From assembly GCA_022644775.1 (NCBI GenBank), contig JALCHN010000011.1, forward strand, positions 1-52,157: a stretch of DNA of 52,157 bases, read 5' to 3'. Below are positions 16,605-25,080 of this stretch, piece by piece (position 1 is the first letter of the stretch; every line of letters starts with the position of its first letter). Below the pieces are notes generated by a model, which was not told where the DNA came from, did not search any database, and was given only the letters and a program-made list of their open reading frames with translations. Made by a program: the position numbers and the translations under genes. The DNA comes from Eggerthellaceae bacterium. GTDB taxonomy: Bacteria; Actinomycetota; Coriobacteriia; Coriobacteriales; Eggerthellaceae.

Positions 16605-18007
16605 ACGCCCTCCTTGTAGACGGTCACCGTGCCCCGGTCGCGGCCCCGGTGCTTGGATTCGTAGAGGGCGGCGTCGGCCGCTTCGTAGAGCTCTTGGAAG
16701 GTCACCGAGCCTGCTGGCGCGATGGCTTCGCCCATGCTCACGGTGATCGGCAGGCCCTCCCATTCGGGTCCGCTGAACTCCCGGTGGATTTCTTCGGCGA
16801 TGCGGTCGATGAGCTCGCGGGCGAAGGCGGCCGTCTCCTCTTCGTCTGCGCCCTCGATGAAGGCGAACGACGAGAACTCGTCACCGCCCACGCGGCCTGT
16901 GGCGCTCGCGTGCACGCAGCATTCCTTCAATATGGCGCCGACGCGTTTGAAGACCTCGTCGCCGCGGGCGTGGCCGAAGCGGTCGTTGACGTCTTTGAAC
17001 CGGTCGATGTCGAGGATCAGGTAGCCGAAGCAGCCCGCGGCTTCTTCGCGCGCGAGGCTCTGCCGCGCGATGGTTTCGTAGGTGATCTTGTTCAACAGGC
17101 CGGTGAGCTGGTCGGATTTGGCACGGTCGGCGAGGTCGTCGACGAGCGTGTCGACCGGGCGCGCCAGGCGCAGGTAGACGAGGCCCGACACGAGCACGAA
17201 CAGGGCGACTATGAAGGCCAGGAAGAGCAAGAGGACGTTGCGCATGCTGGTCGACTGCTCCATGACCGAAGCGGTTGGGGCGGCCACGACCACGCGCCAG
17301 CCGTTGTCGACGGTGCTCGACGCGGCGAAGTACTCGTCGTTGTAGGAGCTCACGTTGCCCGACGTGCCCACAAGGGCGGCCACCGAAGCGTCGAGCGGGG
17401 CGCCCACGTCGGTGCCGTTGCTCGCGAACAGCACGGTGTTGTTGCCGTCGACGAGCGACACCGTGACGTCGCCCAGGCCCTCGGGCACGGCGAAGATCTC
17501 GCCCAGGGAGTTGGCGTAGACCGACATCACGAGCAAGGCGTCGTCGTTCAGTCGTTTCACGTACCACAGGCGGTCGGTGTTGCCGCGCACGTTGAAGGCC
17601 CAGCCGCTCTGGCGGGCGCTGTCGGTGATGCAGCCGGCGAATTCGCTGTACATGCCGCCGTTGGAAAAGAGGCCGAGCGTGGTCTGCGAGATCCAGCCCA
17701 GGTGCTCGTCGTCGGCGTAGACCACGCCGAAGTCGGAAAAGTTTTCGGTGCTGCCGATGTCGATGATGCGGTTGCGCACGGCGTTTTCGGCCTGGATCTT
17801 GCCGTAGGCGTCGAGGTCGCTGGTCACGGGGTCGTAGGCGTAGTAGTTCTCGTCGGTGAACATGAGCTGGGCGGTGCCTTCGAGGGTGGTGAGGTAGTTG
17901 GACACGTTGAGCTCAATCTGCTCGGTGTCGGTGCCCATGAGGCGGGCCATGTCTCCCTGCAGGACCTGTTCGCTGCGGACGATGAGGAAGGCGCAGGCCA
18001 CGACCAT
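16595..18007 (-). CDS. Sensor diguanylate cyclase (dCACHE-like sensor plus GGDEF)
   Basis: At least 470 residues. An extracytoplasmic sensor region (residues about 15-235, with NYYAYDPVTSDLDAYGK, VVYADDEHLGWIS, LVMSVYANSLGEIF) resembles dCACHE; then a helix (LLLFLAFIVALFVLVSGLVYL); then a GGDEF domain: DQLTGLLNKITYE, ILDIDRFKDVNDRFGHARGD, GRVGGDEFSSF. The GGDEF site is intact and no RxxD inhibitory site is seen. Start problem: ATG 18007 falls in the middle of the first transmembrane helix; the frame opens back to 18058 and is then cut by TAA, behind which lie an in-frame ATG (18076) and AGGAGG. See the finding. True start uncertain. Confidence 0.85.
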   Translation of the reverse strand: MVVACAFLIVRSEQVLQGDMARLMGTDTEQIELNVSNYLTTLEGTAQLMFTDENYYAYDPVTSDLDAYGKIQAENAVRNRIIDIGSTENFSDFGVVYADDEHLGWISQTTLGLFSNGGMYSEFAGCITDSARQSGWAFNVRGNTDRLWYVKRLNDDALLVMSVYANSLGEIFAVPEGLGDVTVSLVDGNNTVLFASNGTDVGAPLDASVAALVGTSGNVSSYNDEYFAASSTVDNGWRVVVAAPTASVMEQSTSMRNVLLLFLAFIVALFVLVSGLVYLRLARPVDTLVDDLADRAKSDQLTGLLNKITYETIARQSLAREEAAGCFGYLILDIDRFKDVNDRFGHARGDEVFKRVGAILKECCVHASATGRVGGDEFSSFAFIEGADEEETAAFARELIDRIAEEIHREFSGPEWEGLPITVSMGEAIAPAGSVTFQELYEAADAALYESKHRGRDRGTVTVYKEGVWR

Positions 18008-18178
18008 GAAGGCGAGAATGAGCAGGACGGCAGCTCCCAGCTGCCTTGCTTGGATCTTTTACAGGTCCTCCTGCATGAGGCTCGATCGCTTCCCCTCGCT
18101 GTGCTTGCCGCGGCGTGTGTGTGTACACAGTAAGTGTAGACGATGCGGGCGATTCCTGCCTGCTCGCCGTGCGCGCAG

Positions 18179-18943
18179 CTAGCTCTGCGGCGCGAAGAAT
18201 TCCACGACCGTATGGATCGCGAAGTCCATCTTCTTGGGGTCGTGGAAGGTGTGGTCGCAGTCCGGCACCGCAACGAGCTCGATCACGTTGTCGTCGGCGA
18301 AGGCGCGCGCCTCGTCGATGGGGATGAATTGGTCGTTTTCGCCGTGCAGCATGATGATGTCGTCGGCCCAGTCGAAGAATTCGGCCTTGGTGATGTCGTG
18401 GGCGGCCAGATCGTCGATGAGGCTGCGGTCGATCTTCACCAAACGGTCGAAGCCCACTTCCACTTCCTTGCCGCGGTCGAACTTGGCCCGGTCGGCGGGG
18501 GAGACGTAGTCGTCCATGAGCTGGGCCATGCGAATGCCGGTGGAGCGCAGGGCGATGCGGTCGAAGGGATTGCCGTGTTCCTGCAGGTAGGCCAGCGTGA
18601 GGTAGGCGCCGAAGCTCACCGAATAGATGTAGAGGTGGCAGGCCCCCAGCTCGCGCTTGGCGTAGTTCACGACGATCGAAAGGTAGGAGAAGCATTCGTC
18701 CAGCTCGAGCTTCTTGCGGGCGTCGCGGCCGTGGCAGGGCCAGTCGAAGGCGATGACGGCGTCGCGCTTGTGTTTGCCCACTTCCTTTTCGGCGAACTTC
18801 TGGATGCTCGCGATGTCTTTATTGCCGCCGAAACCGTGCGTGCAGATGACCACGCGGTCGTGGGTGCGGTCGTCGGTGCCGGCGGTGATCTTGCAGCGGA
18901 CGCTGTAGCCGTCTTCGTTGATGTCGAGTTCCCTGGTTTTCAT
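18179..18943 (-). CDS. Alpha/beta hydrolase (serine aminopeptidase/lysophospholipase-like)
   Basis: 254 residues, cytosolic, single domain. Oxyanion segment CTHGFGGNKD near residue 27, nucleophile elbow IYSVSFGAYLTLAY near 102 (the GxSxG motif has Ser in the first position), acid in MLHGENDQFIP near 200, catalytic His in VPDCDHTFHDP near 230. A lid insertion lies between about 130 and 180. It would hydrolyse an ester, amide or thioester; the substrate is unknown. Start at ATG 18943 after AGAGGGAC; upstream in-frame Met codons lack a ribosome site. Confidence 0.87.
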   Translation of the reverse strand: MKTRELDINEDGYSVRCKITAGTDDRTHDRVVICTHGFGGNKDIASIQKFAEKEVGKHKRDAVIAFDWPCHGRDARKKLELDECFSYLSIVVNYAKRELGACHLYIYSVSFGAYLTLAYLQEHGNPFDRIALRSTGIRMAQLMDDYVSPADRAKFDRGKEVEVGFDRLVKIDRSLIDDLAAHDITKAEFFDWADDIIMLHGENDQFIPIDEARAFADDNVIELVAVPDCDHTFHDPKKMDFAIHTVVEFFAPQS

Positions 18944-19096
18944 TCGTCCCTCTTTTGGTGGGCTCTCTTGCTTTCGTTCGGTTCGACTATAGCCGAATGC
19001 GGGGCGCGCGAAACCTGACGGGCGCATTTTCTGCCGGTTAGCGATACTCTGTAACGGAGCGTTTGGGCGGAACGCCGTTTCGATAGAGGAGACCTG

Positions 19097-20059
19097 ATGA
19101 CAGAGGAGAAGAGCAAGCGTTTCTCCGTACGCTATTTCGTGCGCAACCTGCAGGACCAGATTCGCACCGACCGGCGCGATTTCATCATCTATTCGGTGCT
19201 GCGCGTGCTCGTGATCGTCACGCTCGTGCGGTCGGTGATCATCGGGTCATGGGAGAGCGTGGCCCTGTGCGCCCTGTCGCTCGTGCTCTTTCTGCTGCCG
19301 GCTTTCGCCGAAACGCGGCTCAACATCGAGATCCCCACCATCTTCGAGGCGACGATCTACCTCTTCATCTTCGCGGCCGAAATCTTGGGCGAGGTGAACC
19401 ACTACTACGTGCTCATTCCCGGCTGGGACACGATGCTCCATACGCTCAACGGCTTCCTGTGCGCAGCGGTGGGCTACTCGCTCGTCGATTTGTTCAACAA
19501 GCACAGCGACGGGGTGCGCCTGTCGCCCAAGTACCTGGCGTTGGTGGCCTTCTGCTTTTCGATGACCGTGGGCGTGCTGTGGGAGTTCGTGGAATTCGCG
19601 ATGGACAGCCTGTTCGCCGTCGACATGCAGAAGGACTTCCTGGTCACGTCGATCTCATCGATCCTGCTCGACCCCACGGGCACGCAGACGCCCGTGCGCA
19701 TCGACGACATCGTGCAGACGGTCGTCACGTCGGGCAGCGGCCAGACGCTTGCGATCGAGGGCGGCTACCTGGACATCGGCCTGCTCGACACGATGAAGGA
19801 TCTGCTCGTGAACTTCGTAGGCGCCGTGGTCTTCTGCACCTTCGGCTACCTCTACACGAGCGGGCGGCGCAACGGCACGATCGTGCGCGGGCTGCTCATC
19901 AGCCGCAATGGGCGCAGCACGTCGGCCAAAGTGGCGCGCGACGAGAAGATCAAGCGCGCCCAGGCGGGCAGGCCCGTGCCCGAGCCGCGCGGTGCGCGGG
20001 ATGCGGGCGTTGCGGAAGGCGCCGGCGAGCTGGAGGGGCGGGCGCCCGAGGGGGCGTGA
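19097..20059 (+). CDS. Integral membrane protein, YjdF-like (DUF2238 type)
   Basis: 320 residues with about six or seven membrane helices between residues 30 and 260. The block PGWDTMLHTLNGFLCAAVGYSLVD followed by CFSMTVGVLWEFVEFAMD matches the D-x-x-H-x-x-x-G-F and W-E-x-x-E-F pattern of YjdF/DUF2238 proteins, whose function is unknown. After the last helix there is a basic, Ala/Gly-rich cytoplasmic tail of about 60 residues. ATG follows GAGGAG. It stands alone between the hydrolase (divergent) and the sulfur operon; a link to sulfur metabolism is possible but not shown. Confidence 0.7.
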   Translation: MTEEKSKRFSVRYFVRNLQDQIRTDRRDFIIYSVLRVLVIVTLVRSVIIGSWESVALCALSLVLFLLPAFAETRLNIEIPTIFEATIYLFIFAAEILGEVNHYYVLIPGWDTMLHTLNGFLCAAVGYSLVDLFNKHSDGVRLSPKYLALVAFCFSMTVGVLWEFVEFAMDSLFAVDMQKDFLVTSISSILLDPTGTQTPVRIDDIVQTVVTSGSGQTLAIEGGYLDIGLLDTMKDLLVNFVGAVVFCTFGYLYTSGRRNGTIVRGLLISRNGRSTSAKVARDEKIKRAQAGRPVPEPRGARDAGVAEGAGELEGRAPEGA

Positions 20060-20524
20060 CGCCCGGGCGCGGTGTGGGCCCGTGGGCGCGTCTCCGGGTG
20101 CGGCGGCCGCAGCCCCGTGCACGCGCGAGCAAGGCGCGGACCCTCGTTGGTGCGCGACGCTGCGGCACGGGCGGTGTCCCGTGTGGAGGACCTGTGAAGG
20201 CGCCCGTGCGGTTCCGCGTTGGGAGCGCGGCGGCAAAACATTGATTTGACCTGGCCTTACGCACTATCTATTCAATCTTTCGATACCTGCGCATCGAGAT
20301 TTCCGAAGGTTTCCGCATCGGGGTTTTCCCGATGGAAATGTACGTGATTTCCCCACGTCGAGCGGCCTGTTTGCCTTTCCCGAAAGCCAGCGTGCACATC
20401 TGCCTATGGCAATCCCCGCAATCTTACTAGGAATTCGGTTTTTAATTGACCGCGTCGCTTGCGAGCCCCGCCGCGGGGCCGCGAGCTTGAGAGAAGCGAA
20501 CCGAACATCCCAGGAGGAACCAGC
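20060..20524 (+). promoter_or_regulatory. 465-base leader and promoter region of the sulfur operon
   Basis: The first 180 bases are GC-rich; from about 20240 the sequence becomes clearly more AT-rich. Candidate promoter: TTGACC (20247-20252) with TATTCA 17 bases downstream. CATCGGG and CCCGATG (20316-20334) form a 7-bp hairpin with loop GTTTT. Nearer the gene is CTTACTAGGAATTCGG (20424-20439), with a small GGAATTC palindrome that could be a regulator site. I could not match a known riboswitch. AGGAGGA ribosome site at 20512-20518. Confidence 0.45.
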
Positions 20525-22219
20525 GTGGAACGCATCGTCATCGACACCGACGTGCTCATCATCGGCGGCGGCACGGCCGGCTGCTTCGCGGCGCGCACGC
20601 TCGGCGCGCGCGAGGACCTTCGCGTGACCGTGGTCGACAAGGCCGCGATCGAGCGGTCGGGCTGCCTGGCGGCGGGCGTCAACGCGATCAACGCCTACAT
20701 CACGCGGGGCCGCACGCCCGAGTTCTACGCCGACTACGCGATGGACGACGCCAACGGCATCGCCCGTTACGACCTGCTCATCTCGATGTCCGAACGCCTG
20801 AACCGCTGCGCGGAGGCCCTGGAAGACGAGGGCCTCGTGTTCCTGAAGGATGCCGAGGGCCGCTATGCCGAGCGCGGCACGCGCAACGTGAAGATCAACG
20901 GCGAGAACATCAAGCCGCTTTTGGCCCGTGCCGCCCGACGCCAGCCCAACGTGCGCGTGGTCGAGCGCGTCAACGTCACCGACCTGCTCGTGGCGGGCAA
21001 TCGCGTGTACGGGGCCTGCGGCTTCGGCGTGGAAGACGGGGCGGCCTACGTGCTGCGCGCCCGCGCCGTGATAGTGGCGACGGGCGGGGCGGCCGGCCTC
21101 TATCGGCCCAACAACCCGGGCTTTTCGCGCCACAAGATGTGGTATGCGCCCTTCAACACGGGGGCAGGCTATGCGATGGGCATCCGCGCCGGGGCCGAAA
21201 TGACCTCCTTCGAGATGCGCTTCATCGCCCTGCGCTGCAAGGACACCATCGCCCCTACCGGAACGATCGCCCAGGGCGCCCATGCCAAGCAGGTCAACGC
21301 GGCGGGCGAGGTGTACGAAACCGCCTACGGCCTGCGCACGAGCGAGCGCGTGTGGGGCACCGTCGAAGAGAACCGCGCGGGCCGCGGCCCCTGTTACCTG
21401 CGCACGCGCGGCATCGGGGCCGCTGCCGAAGAGGACCTCTATCGCGCCTACCTGAACATGGCGCCCGCGCAGACCCTGAAGTGGGTCGAGGCTGGTGCGG
21501 GTCCCGACGCGCGCGATGTGGAAATCGAAGGCACCGAGCCCTACGTGGTGGGCGGCCATACGGCGTCGGGCTACTGGGTGGACGTGCATCGGGCCACCAC
21601 GGTGGCGGGCCTTTTCGCCGCCGGCGACGTGGCGGGCGGCGCCCCGCAGAAGTACGTGACGGGGGCGCTCGCGGAAGGCGAGATTGCCGCCGAATCGGCT
21701 GCGGCCTTCCTCGACGCGCATCCGGCGGGCGCGGTGCCCGCCGCCGTAGAGGACCAGGCAGAAGCGATCGTCGCGGGCTACGCGGCGCATCTCGGTGTGA
21801 CAACATCACGCGCCCCCGTTGTCACCGAACAGGTGGAGGAGGCCATGCAGAAGGTCATGGACGAGTACGCGGGCGGGATTTCGACCGGCTACCGCTACAA
21901 CGCCCGCCAGCTCGAGCGCGCCGACGAAGAGATTCGCTCGCTTGCGCCCCTGGTCGACCGTCTGCGCGCCCGCACGCCCTTCGAGCTCTTGGCCATCTAC
22001 GAGCTGCGCGAGCGCCTTACCGTCTGCCGCGTGCTCATCGCCCACATGGCGGCCCGCAAGGAAACGCGCTGGCACGCCTTCGCCGAGCGCACCGACTATC
22101 CCGAAGCGCGCCCGGAATTCGAAGCGTACGTGAACTCGCGTCTGGAAGACGGCGACATCCGCATCGTCCTGCGCGACCTGGTGGGGAAGGGAGAGTGTCT
22201 TGAGCATCTCGATCGATAG
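20525..22219 (+). CDS. aprA: Adenylylsulfate (APS) reductase alpha-subunit-like flavoprotein
   Basis: 564-residue FAD-binding protein of the fumarate reductase/AprA family: VLIIGGGTAGCFAARTLG at the N-terminus, then SGCLAAGVNAINAY, ATGGAAGLYRPNN, and the FAD-closing motif GLFAAGDVAGGAPQKYVTGA near 375. Placed with a 2[4Fe-4S] partner and cysDN, it should reduce APS to sulfite and AMP in the cytosol. It is slightly shorter than dissimilatory AprA. Starts with GTG behind AGGAGGA. Odd: residues about 424-434 (GVTTSRAPVVT) are encoded by a copy of the dispersed palindromic element that also lies at bases 20-53, inserted in frame. The C-terminal helical domain follows. Confidence 0.85.
   Translation: MERIVIDTDVLIIGGGTAGCFAARTLGAREDLRVTVVDKAAIERSGCLAAGVNAINAYITRGRTPEFYADYAMDDANGIARYDLLISMSERLNRCAEALEDEGLVFLKDAEGRYAERGTRNVKINGENIKPLLARAARRQPNVRVVERVNVTDLLVAGNRVYGACGFGVEDGAAYVLRARAVIVATGGAAGLYRPNNPGFSRHKMWYAPFNTGAGYAMGIRAGAEMTSFEMRFIALRCKDTIAPTGTIAQGAHAKQVNAAGEVYETAYGLRTSERVWGTVEENRAGRGPCYLRTRGIGAAAEEDLYRAYLNMAPAQTLKWVEAGAGPDARDVEIEGTEPYVVGGHTASGYWVDVHRATTVAGLFAAGDVAGGAPQKYVTGALAEGEIAAESAAAFLDAHPAGAVPAAVEDQAEAIVAGYAAHLGVTTSRAPVVTEQVEEAMQKVMDEYAGGISTGYRYNARQLERADEEIRSLAPLVDRLRARTPFELLAIYELRERLTVCRVLIAHMAARKETRWHAFAERTDYPEARPEFEAYVNSRLEDGDIRIVLRDLVGKGECLEHLDR
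21794..21827. repeat. Dispersed palindromic element, in-frame copy inside aprA
   Basis: 34 bases identical to positions 20-53 of the window, located within an uninterrupted coding frame. Related inverted copies lie at 37171-37270. It encodes VTTSRAPVVT. Confidence 0.9.
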
Positions 22220-22514
22220 GAACCGCTGCACGGGCTGCGGCGCCTGCAACCGGGTCTGCCCGGGCAACCTGCTCGCCTTGGACGCCGAGGGCCGGGCCAA
22301 AAGCCGCAGCCCGCGGGACTGCTGGGGCTGCACCGCCTGTCTGAAGGCGTGCCGTTTCGGGGCCATCGCCTACTTCCTGGGCGCCGACATGGGCGGCCGG
22401 GGGACGACGCTTTCCGTGGCCTCGACCGAAACGGAGCACGCCTGGACCTTCACGCGGGCGGACGGCGGCACCCGCACCATCGTCATCGACCGCCGCACGG
22501 CGAACAACTACTAG
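22200..22514 (+). CDS. aprB: APS reductase beta-subunit-like ferredoxin
   Basis: 104 residues. Two [4Fe-4S] motifs: [14 protein letters not shown] near residue 10 and [15 protein letters not shown] near 42, then a tail of about 50 residues that wraps the partner in known AprAB. It hands electrons to the AprA flavin. TTG start, GGGAGAG upstream; it overlaps the aprA end by 20 bases, which indicates coupled translation. The lengths fit a compact AprB (dissimilatory AprB is somewhat longer). Confidence 0.87.
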   Translation: MSISIDRNRCTGCGACNRVCPGNLLALDAEGRAKSRSPRDCWGCTACLKACRFGAIAYFLGADMGGRGTTLSVASTETEHAWTFTRADGGTRTIVIDRRTANNY

Positions 22515-22522
22515 GAGGAATC

Positions 22523-23428
22523 GTGACAGAGCGTTCATCGCACCTCGACGCGCTCGAGGCCGAATCGATCTACATCATGCGCGAAGTGGCCGCGCAGTGC
22601 GAAAAGCCGGTCATGCTCTATTCGATCGGCAAGGACTCGAGCGTCATGCTGCACTTGGCGCTGAAGGCCTTCTACCCCGAAAAACCGCCCTTCCCCTTCC
22701 TCCACGTGAACACGACCTGGAAGTTCCACGAGATGATCGCCTTCCGCGACGAGCAGATGAAGCGCTACGGGCTCGACTTCATCGAATGGATCAACGAAGA
22801 CGGCGTGGCGCGGGGCATCAACCCCTTCGACAACGGGGCGGCCTACACCGACATCATGAAGACCCAGGCCCTGAAGCAGGCGCTGTCCCACTACGGGTTC
22901 ACGGCGGCCTTCGGCGGCGGGCGCCGCGACGAAGAGAAGTCGCGCGCCAAGGAGCGCATCTTCTCCTTCCGCAACGCCCAGCAGGCTTGGGATCCCAAAA
23001 ACCAGCGCCCCGAGATGTGGAAGCTGTTCAACACCCACATCAACAAGGGCGAGTCGATGCGCGTCTTTCCCATTTCCAACTGGACCGAAAAGGACATCTG
23101 GCTCTACATCCGCCAGGAGGGGATCGACATCGTGCCGCTCTACTTCGCCAAGGAGCGCCCCTGCGTGGAACGCGACGGCCAGCTGATCATGGTCGACGAC
23201 GACCGCTTCCGCTTCGAGCCGGGCGAGAAGCCCCAGATGCGCAAGATCCGCTTCCGCACCCTGGGCTGCTACCCGCTTACGGCCGGCTTCGAAAGCGACG
23301 CCGACACGATCGACGCGGTCATCGACGAAACGCTCGGCGCGGTGGAATCGGAGCGCACTACGCGCGTGATCGATCACGACGGCGGTTCGGCGAGCATGGA
23401 AAAGCGCAAGCTGGAGGGGTATTTCTAA
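22523..23428 (+). CDS. cysD: Sulfate adenylyltransferase subunit 2 (ATP sulfurylase, small)
   Basis: 301 residues, full length. PP-loop ATPase motif [18 protein letters not shown] near residue 35; family blocks [59 protein letters not shown] and the C-terminal KRKLEGYF. With CysN it makes APS from sulfate and ATP. GTG start behind AGGAGGA, 8 bases after aprB; its stop overlaps the cysN start (TAATG). Confidence 0.95.
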   Translation: MTERSSHLDALEAESIYIMREVAAQCEKPVMLYSIGKDSSVMLHLALKAFYPEKPPFPFLHVNTTWKFHEMIAFRDEQMKRYGLDFIEWINEDGVARGINPFDNGAAYTDIMKTQALKQALSHYGFTAAFGGGRRDEEKSRAKERIFSFRNAQQAWDPKNQRPEMWKLFNTHINKGESMRVFPISNWTEKDIWLYIRQEGIDIVPLYFAKERPCVERDGQLIMVDDDRFRFEPGEKPQMRKIRFRTLGCYPLTAGFESDADTIDAVIDETLGAVESERTTRVIDHDGGSASMEKRKLEGYF

Positions 23429-25080
23429 TGCTGGATCTTCTGAAGTTCATCACCTGCGGCAGCGTCGACGACGGCAAGTCGACGCTCATCGGCCACCTGC
23501 TCTACGATTCCAAGCTCATCTACGCCGACCAGGCGCGGGCGCTGGAACTCGATTCGAAGGTGGGCAGCCGCGGCGGCGCGATCGACTACTCGCTTCTGCT
23601 CGACGGGCTTTCCGAAGAGCGCGAGCAGGGCATCACGATCGACGTGGCCTACCGCTACTTCACCACCGACCACCGCAGCTTCATCTGCGCCGACACGCCC
23701 GGTCACGAGCAGTACACGCGCAACATGGCGGTGGGCGCGAGCTTCGCCGACCTGGCCGTGATCTTGGTCGACGCGAGCCGCGGCGTGCTCGTGCAGACCC
23801 GGCGCCATGCCCGCATCTGCGCCCTGGTGGGCATCCGCGACTTCGTGTTCGCGGTGAACAAGATGGATTTGGTGGGCTACGACGAGGCAGCCTTCCGCGC
23901 AATCGAGGCCGACATCGCCGGGCTCGCCCAGGAGCTGGGGCTCGCGCACGTCGCGGTCATCCCCGTTTCGGCCACCGAAGGCGACAACGTCACGCGCGAA
24001 AGCGACCGCACGCCCTGGTATGCGGGCCAGGCGCTTTTGCCCTACCTGGAAACCGTGCAGGTCGACAACGCCTCGCGCGGGGCGGGCTTCTACATGCCCG
24101 TGCAGCGCGTGAGCCGCCCCGACCACACCTTCCGCGGCTTCCAGGGGCAAATCGAAGCCGACCGCGTGGCCGTGGGCGACGAGGTGCGCGTGCTGCCCTC
24201 GCGCGAGAAGGCGCACGTGAAGGCCCTGCTCGTCGCTGGGAAACCGGCGGAAGAGGCGCGCTTCGGCCAGCCCGCCACGATCCAGCTCGACCGCGAGATC
24301 GACGTGTCGCGCGGCTGCGTGATCGAACGCGGCGCGGGACTGAAGGTGGCTTCGTCGGTGGTGGCCACGATCTTGTGGATGGACGACGCGCCGCTTGCCG
24401 AAGGCCGCGACTTCTACGTCGAGGTGGGCACGCGCGAAATCCCCGGCATGCTCACCCAGATCCTTTACGCGATCGACGTGAACACCGGCGAGCGCACCAA
24501 GACCGCGACGCTCGAGAAGAACGAGATCGCCGTCGTGCGCCTGGGCTTCACCGAAGCCGTGGTGATCGACGAGTTCAAGAACCACCGCACGATGGGAGAG
24601 GTGATCCTCATCGACCGCGTGAGCCACGCGACGAGCGCGGCGGGCGTGGTGGAGCGCGTGGACGACGCCGACGCTGCGGGCGCCGCGCAGGCGGACAGCG
24701 GCCTGCGGATGGTGCTCAAGGGTCAGGTGGGGTCGACCTTCGCCTTCCCCTTGGGCGAGGGCTCGCGCCGCTTCGCCCTTGAGGAGGTGAAGGCGATCGA
24801 GCGGGCGCTCATCGAGCAGGGTCGCGACGCCTACCTCTACGCGCCCGACGAGCATTCGCACGTGCGCGAAGTGGTCACCAACCTGAACCGCGCCGGCGTG
24901 ACCGTCCTGCTGGCGGCGGGCCCCGCGATCGAAGGTGCGCTGCCGGCGCGCGACGAGCATCTCGTCTTCCGCAACCTGGTGGAAACGGTGGGCACCGACC
25001 CGGCGGCGATCGTCGCCTACATCAAGGACATGACCGCCACTGCGGCGGACGAAGGAGAAGACCAATGGCAGAGAAGATAG
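23428..25080 (+). CDS. cysN: Sulfate adenylyltransferase subunit 1 (GTPase) with degenerate APS-kinase-like C-terminus
   Basis: 550 residues. The GTPase domain has CGSVDDGKSTLIGHLLYDSK (G1), GITIDVAYRYF (G2), DTPGHEQYTRNM (G3) and NKMDLVGY (G4); two EF-Tu-like beta domains follow to about residue 405. The final 145 residues align in outline with the APS kinase domain of CysNC fusions (SRRFALEEVKAIERALIEQG, then RDAYLYAPDEHSHVRE, then NRAGVTVLLA) but the P-loop position reads KGQVGSTFAFPLGEG, without the GxxGxGK[ST] lysine. Kinase activity is therefore unlikely, which agrees with an APS rather than a PAPS route. Its end overlaps the sulfite reductase gene by 16 bases. Confidence 0.9.
   Translation: MLDLLKFITCGSVDDGKSTLIGHLLYDSKLIYADQARALELDSKVGSRGGAIDYSLLLDGLSEEREQGITIDVAYRYFTTDHRSFICADTPGHEQYTRNMAVGASFADLAVILVDASRGVLVQTRRHARICALVGIRDFVFAVNKMDLVGYDEAAFRAIEADIAGLAQELGLAHVAVIPVSATEGDNVTRESDRTPWYAGQALLPYLETVQVDNASRGAGFYMPVQRVSRPDHTFRGFQGQIEADRVAVGDEVRVLPSREKAHVKALLVAGKPAEEARFGQPATIQLDREIDVSRGCVIERGAGLKVASSVVATILWMDDAPLAEGRDFYVEVGTREIPGMLTQILYAIDVNTGERTKTATLEKNEIAVVRLGFTEAVVIDEFKNHRTMGEVILIDRVSHATSAAGVVERVDDADAAGAAQADSGLRMVLKGQVGSTFAFPLGEGSRRFALEEVKAIERALIEQGRDAYLYAPDEHSHVREVVTNLNRAGVTVLLAAGPAIEGALPARDEHLVFRNLVETVGTDPAAIVAYIKDMTATAADEGEDQWQRR

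Noticed and set aside
22597..23427. Long plus-strand frame running into cysN from inside cysD
   Set aside because: It is a shadow of cysD; cysN similarity begins at ATG 23428, which overlaps the cysD stop.
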